Part shown: in pieces, positions 25,480 to 34,883 of the stretch
Layout: the number at the start of each line of letters is the position of its first letter
How positions within the stretch are numbered: position 1 is the first letter of the stretch
Assembly (NCBI GenBank): GCA_047615875.1
Contig: JBLHGU010000017.1
Span: forward strand, 1 to 48,650
Reading direction: 5' to 3'
DNA: 48,650 nt
Origin: JBLHGU01 sp047615875
Lineage (GTDB): Bacteria > Pseudomonadota > Gammaproteobacteria > Arenicellales > CAJQKF01
Program-made: the position numbers and the translations under genes
The notes under the pieces: model-generated
Seen by the model: the letters and a program-made list of their open reading frames with translations, nothing else
Databases searched by the model: none
Told to the model about the DNA's origin: nothing

Positions 25480-28400
25480 TTAATTACTAAGTTCCGCCAG
25501 TAGTTGTGCAGTACGTTGTAATGTCCTGATATTCAGATTGTCGTTAAAGCTGTCGTGGATCGGTTTTAACAACGCAAGTGCCTCACTCTGTTTGCCCTGT
25601 CTTTGCCACAGACCAGCGAGCTCATTGGCATTGCGCAGTTCATGTAAACGCGCAGATTGTTTGCGTGCCAGTTGAAGCCCGGATTGCAATAGTTGCTCGG
25701 CCTTTTTAGTTTTCTGTTTAAGTAGCATTGCTTCTCCTTGTAACAAATATAGCTCCGGTTCGTTTATCAATTCACCGGTTTGACTGGCAATATCCATTGC
25801 CTGCTCCAGCCACTTTAAGGCTTCGTCGGGTTGCTTATTTGCAATGCAACCACGGGCAAGAAAGCACAGCATTATGGTTGCGCCAGAGCGCGCTCCCAGA
25901 GAACAATAGGTATCAAACCCGCGTTCACAAATAACCAATCCTTCTTCGATATTACCTGCATATATTTTATCTAAGCCAATAAAGCAATCGGCGGCGGCAA
26001 TTTGAAAGGGTATTTTGTGTTCTAGAGATAACTCTCGAAGTTGTAACACTTCGGTCATAAACTTCTGTTCAGTATGGTAGGCAGACATAGCGCCAAACAG
26101 CAGTGTTTGACCAAGAGTTAATGGTTGTTGTAAATCACGAACGCGCTGAATAACCTGGCTAGACTGTTCCACCGCCTTGTTGACCTCACCAAGATAGGCT
26201 GACGTCAGACCATCGTATATTTGCGCCATAACACCGGGGTCTAACTGCAGTGCCAACCCGGTAAGCGCTTTGTCATCATAAAGCTGCAGGCTTTGCTCCA
26301 GGAAGGTCCTTGCCGTGTGCAGATCGCCAAACCAGAAATATATTGAGGCCATCATGTAACGCGCCTGCATTTCCTGCATTGGTGTCTGTGCAGCGGCTAG
26401 CAACTCTTTGCCCAATTGCAGCGATTCCTGCAGCCGGCCACTAACGTAGAATGCAGCAAACAATCCTCGGGTTGCATCAGCATAATGATCGATTAAATTC
26501 AGCTGACGGGCTAGATTCATGGCTTCACGAAAAGATTTTTCGGCAATTTCTGATGCATAGCCCTGGGTGACTCGATAAGTTGCGCCGCGTAAAAACTGTA
26601 ACTGAAGTTGTTGGCCAATACGTTCAGGCGAATTGGGTAGCTTACTAATCGTATCAAGGCCATTTTCGGTGTGAGATATCGATTCAAGATTGGCAAACCG
26701 GCTGTAGGCAATATGTGCCGCTTTGATCCAGCATGGGACCGCCTGTTCCAGCAAATTTGCTCTGCTGTAGTGACCTGCCATTAAATGAGGTTCTGTGGCC
26801 GCCCTTTGCGGAAAGCTGTTGGCCAACGCTTCCGCAATTTGGCCATGAATTTTCCGTCGCTTACTCTTCAACATACTGTCGTAAGCGGTATCCCGAGTGA
26901 GCGCATGTTTGAATAAGAATCGCGGATTGAGTGGCGAGCCTTGCTTGAAAATTATTCCGGCGTCCTGTAACCGATTCAAAGCCTGCTCAAGGCTGATGCT
27001 GGGTAATACGGCAGTTAGTAAATCCAGACTAAATTCCCGACCAATAACAGCCGCCACCTGGGCGATCTCCTTGGCATCCTTCAGGCGATCCAGCCGTGCC
27101 ATGAGAGAGTCCTGCAAAGTGTCGGGCACCGCCGTTGGTGGTAATGGCGTATCCAGGGAGTAGTGGTCTTCGTGTTCAGTAAGAGCGCCCGTTTCCAACA
27201 GAGATTTGGTTAACTCCTCAACAAATAACGGCACACCATCAGTTTTTTCTGCTATCAGACGATTAACTTCATCCGGTAGTGGTTTACCTGCACACAGGCT
27301 CATGATCAGTTCATGACAATTAGATGGCCTGAGCTTGCCAAGGTTGATTAATGTAGTATTCGATTCGCCCGACCAGCGGGCTTTAAATTCCGGTCGATGG
27401 GTCATCATGGCCATGACCCGAAAATCCCGTAATAAAGTAAACAGGTATTCGAGAATTTCCAGCGTGGTCGGATCTGCCCAATGAATGTCTTCGAACAGGA
27501 TCAAGATGGGAACATCTCTCGATAGCCCAAGCAGCTGATCTTTCAGTACCTCAAAGGTAGCATCTTTCTTTTGTTGTGGCGTTAATTTTAAAAGCGGGAA
27601 GTGTTCACCAACTGGAATCGATAGAAGTTCGGCAATTAAAGAAATAGCCACTTCTCCATGATTTGTAGTGTTTTCAAAAATCTGTTTAATTTTGTTCAGT
27701 CTGGTTTCTTCATCATCACCAGTCTCAAATTTGGCAGAATGCCTGATTTGCTCGATAATGGGATAGAGTGCGCTGTTAATCTGGTAGGGCGAGCATTGAT
27801 AACGAAGAAATCGAAGTTGAGAACGATCGACTAGATCCAATAGCCCTTGGGCTAACCGAGATTTACCGATACCGGCTTCGCCGCCTATTAATACGACCTG
27901 ACCTTCGCCATCCATGGTTCGCTGCCAGCGCCGATATAGAATATCGATTTCCTCTTCCCGCCCAACCAGGGAGTCCTGATTACTGTCCTTATCAGATCGG
28001 GTTGCCTCAAATCGGCTGACACTGTCGAGACTGCGCAATACTGACCAGGCTTTTACCGGCTGTGGAATACCTTTCAGATCGAAATCGCCAAGGTCTTGAA
28101 ATTCAAAACGACCCTTAAGAAGGCGGTGGGTTGCAGGCGCAATGACTACCTGATTGGCTTGTGCCAGGCCTTGCACACGGGCAGCCAGATTGGGTGTGTC
28201 GCCGAGCGCAACGGATTCCTGTGCAACACCTTCGCCAATTAAATCTCCAACCACAGTCGGGCCGGTGGCTATGCCTACACGAATGCCGAGGTCGGTATGT
28301 ATCTTGTCGCCTAGCTCACTACTCAAGATGGCCATGGCATCGATTAGTTTCAGTCCGGTATGAACCGCTCTTTCGGGGTCATTTTCATCCGCCTCGGGAT

Positions 28401-28830
28401 AGCCAAAATAAACCAGAATACCGTCGCCAAATAATCTTGCGATATAGCCTTCATATTGTTTGATAACGGAATCACAAGCCGCCTGATAGGCCACAATGAT
28501 TTCTCGAAATGCCTCTGTGTCCATTTCGCTGGACAATGCCGTAGAGCCGACAAGGTCACAGAACATAACTGTTAACTGCCGATTTTCTGCTACACCAGAC
28601 TCTTGTTGCGCTGATTTAGATGGTGTTTGTGCAAGTTCAGGATTACTTAGAAGCTCAAGTTGCTTGAGCATTTTTTTTTGTGCGCCCAGTGGCAAACCCA
28701 AATCACGCAGATCTTCCCGGCTTAATTCAGAAAGTACGTCGCCGTCTATTTCATTTTCTTCAAATAAATCAACGAAACGCTCGAAACCGTTATTGATTAA
28801 CCAGTTTTTAACGTTAATACCGCTGTTCAT
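25480..28830 (-). CDS. SAM domain, class III nucleotide cyclase, AAA ATPase and TPR signalling protein
   Basis: This 1116-residue protein has, in order: a SAM domain (about 5-63, KNWLINNGFERFVDLFEENE then SREDLRDLGL), a class III cyclase catalytic domain (about 84-265), a STAND/AAA ATPase with P-loop GGEAGIGKSRL near 318-328, and a long TPR region (about 680-1110). The cyclase keeps both metal aspartates, in MFCDLVGST and FGDGILVYFG. The family is common in proteobacteria and other bacteria and probably senses a ligand through the ATPase/TPR part; specificity for ATP or GTP is not readable. It is soluble, with no membrane segment. If it makes cAMP, the CRP-like regulator at 18196 is a possible receiver. 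Confidence 0.9.
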   Translation of the reverse strand: MNSGINVKNWLINNGFERFVDLFEENEIDGDVLSELSREDLRDLGLPLGAQKKMLKQLELLSNPELAQTPSKSAQQESGVAENRQLTVMFCDLVGSTALSSEMDTEAFREIIVAYQAACDSVIKQYEGYIARLFGDGILVYFGYPEADENDPERAVHTGLKLIDAMAILSSELGDKIHTDLGIRVGIATGPTVVGDLIGEGVAQESVALGDTPNLAARVQGLAQANQVVIAPATHRLLKGRFEFQDLGDFDLKGIPQPVKAWSVLRSLDSVSRFEATRSDKDSNQDSLVGREEEIDILYRRWQRTMDGEGQVVLIGGEAGIGKSRLAQGLLDLVDRSQLRFLRYQCSPYQINSALYPIIEQIRHSAKFETGDDEETRLNKIKQIFENTTNHGEVAISLIAELLSIPVGEHFPLLKLTPQQKKDATFEVLKDQLLGLSRDVPILILFEDIHWADPTTLEILEYLFTLLRDFRVMAMMTHRPEFKARWSGESNTTLINLGKLRPSNCHELIMSLCAGKPLPDEVNRLIAEKTDGVPLFVEELTKSLLETGALTEHEDHYSLDTPLPPTAVPDTLQDSLMARLDRLKDAKEIAQVAAVIGREFSLDLLTAVLPSISLEQALNRLQDAGIIFKQGSPLNPRFLFKHALTRDTAYDSMLKSKRRKIHGQIAEALANSFPQRAATEPHLMAGHYSRANLLEQAVPCWIKAAHIAYSRFANLESISHTENGLDTISKLPNSPERIGQQLQLQFLRGATYRVTQGYASEIAEKSFREAMNLARQLNLIDHYADATRGLFAAFYVSGRLQESLQLGKELLAAAQTPMQEMQARYMMASIYFWFGDLHTARTFLEQSLQLYDDKALTGLALQLDPGVMAQIYDGLTSAYLGEVNKAVEQSSQVIQRVRDLQQPLTLGQTLLFGAMSAYHTEQKFMTEVLQLRELSLEHKIPFQIAAADCFIGLDKIYAGNIEEGLVICERGFDTYCSLGARSGATIMLCFLARGCIANKQPDEALKWLEQAMDIASQTGELINEPELYLLQGEAMLLKQKTKKAEQLLQSGLQLARKQSARLHELRNANELAGLWQRQGKQSEALALLKPIHDSFNDNLNIRTLQRTAQLLAELSN

Positions 28831-29306
28831 CAGCTGTTATCCAGGCTTATAGTCGAAATTTAGGTACAAAACTACATCCTGTATTGTCTGGCAAATAAAA
28901 TGCCGATTCCTTTTTATAATATGGATCGTGGACAACTTCGTCAGGTTGACTAACGACTGTGCGATCTCAGTTCACCGTATAAATGTGTCGCTACTATAGC
29001 AGATGAACATTCAGCTTAGCACTTATTGACTAGGACCAGATAACGAGTATTTGCCCTCCTCAATGCATCCTACTACTGGATTTTGTCCAGAGAATGGGTG
29101 TCGCTAGAAGCTATTGTCTAACCCAGCTGGCATTGCTATGCTCGCCCGTCGAAAAGATATACGTAGATTGTTACTCTCCGCGCAAATTAGTTAAGCACAA
29201 ATAGCTTATCCCCTGTAATGCAGGATTTCTCGATTCGAGACGATTTGGAGGCGGATTTTATAGCAATCGTTTTGTAACCAAAATATTGTATTGAAGAGGT
29301 GAGGAA
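28831..29306. other. Intergenic region upstream of mgsA
   Basis: These 476 bases lie between the divergent cyclase gene and mgsA. I see no reading frame with coding character and no strong repeat. A ribosome site with GAGG and GAGGAA precedes the mgsA ATG. The length suggests a regulated promoter for the methylamine genes, but no operator stands out. Confidence 0.5.
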
Positions 29307-30218
29307 ATGTGTGGGATCGTAGGTTTATACCTGAAAAATCCCGAGCTTCGCTCTGGTATGGGAGCCATGTTTCGGCCCATGCTGGCGGAGATGACCAGTC
29401 GTGGTCCGGATTCTGCCGGAGTGGCGATTTATCGTGATCCTGTTAAGGAGGGGTACACAAAATACTCCCTGGCTCATGATAGTGAAAATTATCCGTGGAA
29501 AGAGTTGGATACTGGTCTCGAGCAGGCTCTCGGTTGTGATGTTCAAATTAACCATATAGCTACTCACTGTATTCTAGTGGCCGATGCCGCTGAAACTGCA
29601 GTCACCAGCTGGATTCGGGATAATCACCCGCAAGTTCGATTAGTTGGCTCGGGCTCCAGTGTGGAAATCTTTAAAGAGGTTGGTTTGCCGGATGAGGTTT
29701 ATGATCGCTTTCAGCTAGATCAGGCCTCGGGTAGCCATATGATTGGCCATACCCGAATGGCCACAGAGAGCGCGGTTACCACAGCAGGTTCTCACCCCTT
29801 CGCCACAGGCGCAGATTTGTGCCTGGTGCATAACGGCTCGCTTTCCAATCACAATCGTCTGCGTGAAAGCTTGAAAAAGGAAGGCCTTGAGTTTCAGACC
29901 GAGAATGATACCGAAGTTGCCGCAGCCTACATGACCTGGAAGCTACGCCAGGGTGCCACTATTAATGAGGCCCTTGAAGACGGTATTCGCGACCTGGATG
30001 GGTTTTATACCTTTTGTATCGGTACCAGCAACGGCTTCGCCGTGTTGCGTGATCCCATAGCTTGCAAGCATGCGATTCTCGCAGAGACCGATGATTGGGT
30101 CGCTATGGCTACAGAGTATCGGGCCATTGCTACTTTGCCGGGTTCTGATGCAGCGACAATCTGGGAGCCTAAACCCCAGACGATTTACACCTGGGGTGGA
30201 GACGAGACGGTACATTGA
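29307..30218 (+). CDS. mgsA: N-methylglutamate synthase subunit A (class II glutamine amidotransferase domain)
   Basis: This 303-residue class II glutamine amidotransferase resembles the N-terminal domain of glutamate synthase as a separate protein. It begins MCGIVGLYLKN, so after Met removal Cys is the nucleophile. GHTRMATES (near 148-156) and HNGSLSNHNRLR (near 175-186) complete the site. In N-methylglutamate synthase this subunit would release methylamine from gamma-glutamylmethylamide. The same domain set is annotated as glxB in rhizobia. The call to mgs rests on the three-gene split followed by a type III glutamine synthetase. It is the first gene of the operon; mgsB begins one base after its stop. 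Confidence 0.8.
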   Translation: MCGIVGLYLKNPELRSGMGAMFRPMLAEMTSRGPDSAGVAIYRDPVKEGYTKYSLAHDSENYPWKELDTGLEQALGCDVQINHIATHCILVADAAETAVTSWIRDNHPQVRLVGSGSSVEIFKEVGLPDEVYDRFQLDQASGSHMIGHTRMATESAVTTAGSHPFATGADLCLVHNGSLSNHNRLRESLKKEGLEFQTENDTEVAAAYMTWKLRQGATINEALEDGIRDLDGFYTFCIGTSNGFAVLRDPIACKHAILAETDDWVAMATEYRAIATLPGSDAATIWEPKPQTIYTWGGDETVH

Positions 30219-30219
30219 A

Positions 30220-30903
30220 ATGATAGAACTCGACTTTAATGAATTAGGCCTACGTGCCATTAACGAACGACTGAACCCCGCGGATGCCGATGCAACGTCT
30301 AGCCACTGGGCAGTGACTAATCCCCAGGGGCAGCATGCAATTGCCTGCGGATTGCAGTCTCCCATACATGTTGATATTAAAGGCCACGCTGGTTTTTATT
30401 GTGGTGGTATGAATCAACACGCCAGTATTACGGTACATGGGCACGCCGGTGTTGGCATAGCAGAAAATATGATGTCAGGTAGCGTACGAGTCACCGGCAA
30501 TGCCAGTCAGGCAGCGGGTGCAACAGCCCACGGTGGGTTGCTGGTTATTGAAGGCAATGCCTCTTCGCGTTGTGGTATTTCCATGAAAGGTATCGACATT
30601 GTAGTCGGTGGTTCAGTTGGTCATATGTCGGCATTTATGGCCCAGGCCGGCAATTTGGTGATCTGTGGCGATGCCGATGAAGCGTTGGGTGACTCAATCT
30701 ACGAGGCGCGAATTTTTCTACGCGGCAAAGCGGACAAACTGGGTACGGATTGCATTGAAAAGGACGTGACCAAACAGCATCGTGAAGAACTGGCGGCCTT
30801 GCTTGAACGCGCGCAGATTAACGCTGACGCGGCAACTTTTCGACGCTATGGCTCTGCACGCAAGCTGTATAACTTTGACATCGATCATGCGGACGCATAC
30901 TGA
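30220..30903 (+). CDS. mgsB: N-methylglutamate synthase subunit B (GXGXG domain)
   Basis: This 227-residue protein corresponds to the C-terminal beta-helix of glutamate synthase large subunit (GXGXG domain) as a free polypeptide. Repeating Gly-rich turns are visible, such as GHAGFYCGGMNQHASITVHG, GGLLVIEGNASSRCGISMKG and GNLVICGDADEALGDSIY. In the enzyme it packs between the amidotransferase and FMN subunits and holds structure. I start at ATG 30220, one base after the mgsA stop; a longer in-frame opening back to 30070 would overlap mgsA. Confidence 0.8.
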   Translation: MIELDFNELGLRAINERLNPADADATSSHWAVTNPQGQHAIACGLQSPIHVDIKGHAGFYCGGMNQHASITVHGHAGVGIAENMMSGSVRVTGNASQAAGATAHGGLLVIEGNASSRCGISMKGIDIVVGGSVGHMSAFMAQAGNLVICGDADEALGDSIYEARIFLRGKADKLGTDCIEKDVTKQHREELAALLERAQINADAATFRRYGSARKLYNFDIDHADAY

Positions 30904-30911
30904 GGTTACCC

Positions 30912-32240
30912 ATGGACTCTGATATCCCAAACACAACACCAAGGCGGTCCGCGACTTTCGACGAATACACTTTGTCGGAAATTCGTCGTGCTGCAAGCAC
31001 CGGCATTTACGATATACGTGGTAGTGGTGCCAAACGAAAATTGCCGAATTTTGATGATCTACTGTTTCTCGGTGCATCCATGTCGCGTTATCCACTGGAA
31101 GGTTACCGTGAAAAATGTGGCACCGATGTATTGCTTGGAACACGTTTTGCCAAGTGTCCGATTGAACTGAAAATTCCGATCACCATCGCCGGTATGAGCT
31201 TTGGCTCGCTATCTGGGCAGGCCAAGGAGGCTTTGGGTCGAGGCGCAAATGCGGCCGGAACCTCAACCACTACAGGTGATGGTGGTATGACGGTAGAAGA
31301 GCGTGGCCACTCCAAAACCCTGGTGTATCAATACTTACCGTCTCGCTACGGTATGAACCCCGATGATTTGCGTAAGGCCGATGCCATTGAAGTGGTAGTT
31401 GGCCAGGGTGCCAAGCCAGGTGGCGGTGGTATGCTGCTCGGGCAAAAAATTTCCGACCGTGTGGCGCAAATGCGCACGTTACCAAAAGGTATTGACCAGC
31501 GTTCTGCCTGTCGTCATCCCGACTGGACCGGACCGGACGATCTGGAAATAAAGATTCTGGAACTGCGCGAAATAACCAACTGGGAAAAACCCATTTTCAT
31601 AAAAGTAGGTGGTGCACGACCCTATTACGATACCGCGTTGGCCGTGAAAGCCGGTGCGGATGTGATTGTGGTAGATGGCATGCAAGGCGGAACAGCAGCA
31701 ACCCAGGAAGTTTTTATCGAGCATGTTGGTCAGCCAACGCTTGCCTGTATACGTCCTGCTGTGCAGGCGCTGCAGGATCTGGGCATGCATCGGAAGGTGC
31801 AGCTAATCTTGTCTGGAGGCATCCGTAACGGTGCTGATGTTGCCAAGGCACTGGCATTAGGTGCTGATGCTGTTTCCATTGGCACTGCCGCTCTGGTAGC
31901 GTTGGGAGATAATGATCCGCGTTGGGAAGAGGAGTACCAGAAACTGGGCACCACAGCAGGCGCCTACGACGACTGGCATGAGGGTCGCGATCCAGCGGGT
32001 ATTTCCACCCAGAATCCAGAACTGTCGAAGCGACTGGATCCGGTCGTTGCAGGACGCCGTCTAGCTAATTATCTAAAAGTGATGACACTGGAAGCCCAGA
32101 CTATTGCACGGGCCTGTGGTAAAAATCATGTGCACAACCTGGAACCAGAGGACCTGGTTGCATTGACTGTTGAATCCGCAGCTATGGCGAAGGTGCCACT
32201 GGCTGGAACCGATTGGATTCCTGGTCAGGGTAATTACTAG
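30912..32240 (+). CDS. mgsC: N-methylglutamate synthase subunit C (FMN-binding glutamate synthase domain)
   Basis: This 442-residue FMN-dependent synthase core of the glutamate synthase type has GMSFGSLSGQAKEALGRGAN near residues 94-113, TTGDGGM near 118-124, GQGAKPGGGGML near 163-174, a phosphate-binding GADVIVVDGMQGGT (about 249-262) and SGGIRNGADVAKALALGADA (about 302-321). It would condense the methylamine channelled from MgsA with 2-oxoglutarate to give N-methylglutamate. The GAGG ribosome site sits seven bases from the ATG. A GltD-type reductase subunit is not adjacent; the electron donor is unknown. Confidence 0.8.
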   Translation: MDSDIPNTTPRRSATFDEYTLSEIRRAASTGIYDIRGSGAKRKLPNFDDLLFLGASMSRYPLEGYREKCGTDVLLGTRFAKCPIELKIPITIAGMSFGSLSGQAKEALGRGANAAGTSTTTGDGGMTVEERGHSKTLVYQYLPSRYGMNPDDLRKADAIEVVVGQGAKPGGGGMLLGQKISDRVAQMRTLPKGIDQRSACRHPDWTGPDDLEIKILELREITNWEKPIFIKVGGARPYYDTALAVKAGADVIVVDGMQGGTAATQEVFIEHVGQPTLACIRPAVQALQDLGMHRKVQLILSGGIRNGADVAKALALGADAVSIGTAALVALGDNDPRWEEEYQKLGTTAGAYDDWHEGRDPAGISTQNPELSKRLDPVVAGRRLANYLKVMTLEAQTIARACGKNHVHNLEPEDLVALTVESAAMAKVPLAGTDWIPGQGNY

Positions 32241-32271
32241 CAGGATTCAATTATAATCAAACAATGGTGTT

Positions 32272-32297
32272 GGGTTATCTGATTAGTCAGATAACCC
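32272..32297 (+). terminator. Perfect 11-bp hairpin between mgsC and gmaS
   Basis: GGGTTATCTGA and TCAGATAACCC pair exactly around a TTAG loop, 31 bases after the mgsC stop and 104 before gmaS. No U-tract follows, so it may only partly terminate or shield the mgsABC message from decay, letting gmaS be expressed separately. Confidence 0.55.
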
Positions 32298-32401
32298 TCA
32301 AGTATTCGGCGAAAGTCGACATTAGGCTGCGTCTTCGGACGTGATTAATTAATTGGGTGCTACCTATACGCACCCTGAAGTAGAGAACGAGGAGATAAAC
32401 C

Positions 32402-33709
32402 ATGGCTAAAGAACTCGCCGCCTATGCTAAAAGTAAAGGCATCAAATTTTTTCTGTTTAACTTTACCGATCTATTTGGTACCCAACGTGCCAAGCTAGTG
32501 CCAGCCGAAGCAGTTGGTGCGATGCAGAAGACCGGTGCAGGTTTTGCTGGCTTCGCATCATGGCTCGACATGACACCAGCCCATCCGGACATGTTTGTCA
32601 TGCCAGATCCTGACAGCGTAACCCAGCTGCCATGGAAACCGGAAGTTGCCTGGGTAGCCGGTGATCCGTGGATGGAAGGTGCGCCATTGGCACAGGGTCC
32701 GCGTAATGTGCTGAAGCGCCTTACTGCAGAAGCTAAAAAGAAGAACCTGCGCATGATGACCGGTGTAGAGCCAGAATTTCATCTGATATTGCCTGATGGT
32801 TCGAATATTTCTGACGAAAGAGATACCCAGCCAAAGCCTTGTTACGATCAATCTGCTGTTATGCGACGTTTCGATATAATCGCCGAAATTTGCACCACCA
32901 TGATTAAGCTTGGTTGGGGTCCGTATCAGAATGATCACGAAGACGCTAATGGTCAATTTGAGATCAACTGGGATTATACGGACGCTCTGGTCACTGCAGA
33001 CCGACTGTGTTTTTTCAAGTTTATGGTTAAGTCCATAGCGGAGAAGCACGGCCTTCGTGCGACCTTTATGCCGAAGCCTTTTAGCCACATCACCGGTAAC
33101 GGCTGCCACGTACATGTGTCAGTTTGGAATAACACTGGTAAGAAGAATCTGTTCCACGATAAGAAAGGCGAATTAGGATTATCAAAAACCTGTTATCAGT
33201 TCCTTGGTGGTGTCATGCACCATGCCGTAGGGATGACAGCGATAACCAATCCCACAGTGAATTCCTACAAGCGAATTAATTCTTCCCAGACGCTATCTGG
33301 AGCATCATGGTCACCTAATACAGTAACGTATGGCGGCAATAATCGAACCCATATGGTACGTATTCCAGATGAAGGTCGTTTCGAAATGCGACTGGCTGAT
33401 GGCGCCGCGAATGCCTATATGTTGATGGCATCAATTCTCGCTGCTGGTCTGCATGGAATAGATGAAGAAATGGACCCTGGCAAGCGTCTGGATATCGACA
33501 TGTATGCCGAGGGGCACAAGATTCGTGGTGCTAAAAAATTACCTCTGAACTTGCTTGATGCAATTCGTCATTTTTCCAGTGATCGATACTTGCAAGAAGC
33601 ATTGGGTAAGGAATTCTCCGATGCGTTTGTTAATCTGAAAACCAGAGAGTGGAATGAATTCACCCGTCACTTAAGTCAGTGGGAGCTTGATAACTCTCTG
33701 GATTGCTAG
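32402..33709 (+). CDS. gmaS: Gamma-glutamylmethylamide synthetase (glutamine synthetase family, GlnT-like)
   Basis: This 435-residue glutamine synthetase-fold enzyme is the length of GmaS/GlnT type proteins. Metal and substrate motifs are present: MTGVEPEFHLI (about 119-129), EDANGQFEINWDYTDAL (about 180-196), GNGCHVHVSVW (about 231-241), NPTVNSYKRI (about 281-290), and ARG-containing RFEMRLADGAANAYM (about 324-338). It joins methylamine to glutamate using ATP, the first step of the N-methylglutamate route. An ordinary glutamine synthetase is usually longer. GAGGAGATAAACC precedes the ATG, a strong ribosome site. It lies after mgsABC, separated by a hairpin. Confidence 0.8.
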   Translation: MAKELAAYAKSKGIKFFLFNFTDLFGTQRAKLVPAEAVGAMQKTGAGFAGFASWLDMTPAHPDMFVMPDPDSVTQLPWKPEVAWVAGDPWMEGAPLAQGPRNVLKRLTAEAKKKNLRMMTGVEPEFHLILPDGSNISDERDTQPKPCYDQSAVMRRFDIIAEICTTMIKLGWGPYQNDHEDANGQFEINWDYTDALVTADRLCFFKFMVKSIAEKHGLRATFMPKPFSHITGNGCHVHVSVWNNTGKKNLFHDKKGELGLSKTCYQFLGGVMHHAVGMTAITNPTVNSYKRINSSQTLSGASWSPNTVTYGGNNRTHMVRIPDEGRFEMRLADGAANAYMLMASILAAGLHGIDEEMDPGKRLDIDMYAEGHKIRGAKKLPLNLLDAIRHFSSDRYLQEALGKEFSDAFVNLKTREWNEFTRHLSQWELDNSLDC

Positions 33710-33728
33710 TCTGTAACTAGCTGGACTA

Positions 33729-33766
33729 AAACCGGGTTTGCAGCGTTTGCTGTAACCCGGTTTTTT
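33729..33766 (+). terminator. Intrinsic terminator after gmaS
   Basis: AAACCGGGTT and AACCCGGTTT form a ten-pair stem, with an inner CAGC/GCTG helix and GTTT loop, followed by a run of T ending at 33766. It separates gmaS from the convergent EamA gene. Confidence 0.9.
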
Positions 33767-33778
33767 ATGTGTGTTGGT

Positions 33779-34669
33779 CTATAAAACCGGGATGGGCTTG
33801 CGCCTTAAACCGGTTAAGGCATTTAACCCAATCGCCACCATCAATATTGCCCCACCGATTAGTGTGTAGGTGCTGGCCGTCTCGCCAAGAAATATCCACA
33901 CCCAAATGGGCCCTAACAACACTTCTGTCATGCAGAGTAATGCTAGCTCAGCAGCCGGAACAACTTTAGATCCCAGGGTGAAAATAGCCAGCCCTACTCC
34001 AACCTGAAAAACACCCATAGCCACGGAAATAATGGCATCGTTACTACTCAGGTGTAGGGAATAATCATTAACCAGGCAAACCGTCAACGCGACTATGGTC
34101 GCAAAATAACCAGCTAGCAATACCGTTGGCATCATGTCCTCGAGCTTGCCCCAGCGTAGTGCAATGGTGAACACCGCAAATCCGGTTGCGGATAACATCG
34201 CGCTTATATTGCCGGTAGAGTTGCCCGTAGAAAAGCCATCTACCACCATCATGATGATGCCGAAAATAGCGATGATCATTGCGTACCAGGTAGACTTTCT
34301 GACTGACTCACGAAGAATTACCCAGCCCAGAAATGCCGCTAAAAATGGTGCCGATGCAAACAGGAACATAGCATTGGCGACAGTAGTGGTTTGTATGGCA
34401 TAAATCCCACCGGAAAACGCAAATACTAACCCCCAACCACCAATTACACCGGCAGCTCCGCTGCGTTTTATAGTTCGCCAGGGCTTCCACTTTGATCGAA
34501 CGCTTATTATCAAAAGCAGAAACAGCGTCAGCGCAATGGAACGATAAAGCAATATTTGCCAGACGTTGGCATCGACGATGCTACGTATACCTATACCCAT
34601 GGTAGACCAGAATACCCCAGCCAGAAGTACCAGTATCATGCCATCGGCATGACTTAATGGTTTGCTCAT
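33779..34669 (-). CDS. EamA/DMT-family transporter
   Basis: This 296-residue protein has ten hydrophobic helices in two repeats, the layout of drug/metabolite (EamA) transporters. The first half contains GVFWSTMGIG (about 18-27), and each half ends with a helix rich in small residues, for example VVPAAELALLCMTEVLLGPIW (about 236-256). Such proteins export metabolites or amino acids across the inner membrane; the cargo is unknown. The ATG at 34669 has CAGGAGC about nine bases before it. It is opposite in direction to gmaS and the following operon, so no functional link is implied beyond proximity. Confidence 0.9.
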   Translation of the reverse strand: MSKPLSHADGMILVLLAGVFWSTMGIGIRSIVDANVWQILLYRSIALTLFLLLIISVRSKWKPWRTIKRSGAAGVIGGWGLVFAFSGGIYAIQTTTVANAMFLFASAPFLAAFLGWVILRESVRKSTWYAMIIAIFGIIMMVVDGFSTGNSTGNISAMLSATGFAVFTIALRWGKLEDMMPTVLLAGYFATIVALTVCLVNDYSLHLSSNDAIISVAMGVFQVGVGLAIFTLGSKVVPAAELALLCMTEVLLGPIWVWIFLGETASTYTLIGGAILMVAIGLNALTGLRRKPIPVL

Positions 34670-34883
34670 TTGGGTAGCTCCTGATAGGTGTATGAATGTG
34701 CGGCGCCATTATGTGTCCAGTGCCCATATCATCACTTCATAACCAGCGAACAAAATCGTCCTGCATCTATAACTATCTGGCACCTAAGGACTATTAATGT
34801 GGATAGTTTGTTGCGACAGGGCGTGCAAGACCGGCTAATTTGTTTTAATCTTTGCGTCCGTATTTATTTTGAGACCACTTTCC

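Noticed and set aside
29131..29144. TGGCATTGCTATGC as a sigma-54 promoter before mgsA
   Set aside because: The GG and GC elements are nine bases apart; sigma-54 sites need ten, and the match is poor otherwise.
30070..30219. A longer mgsB starting at 30070
   Set aside because: It would overlap the last 150 bases of mgsA; the ATG at 30220 fits the family start.
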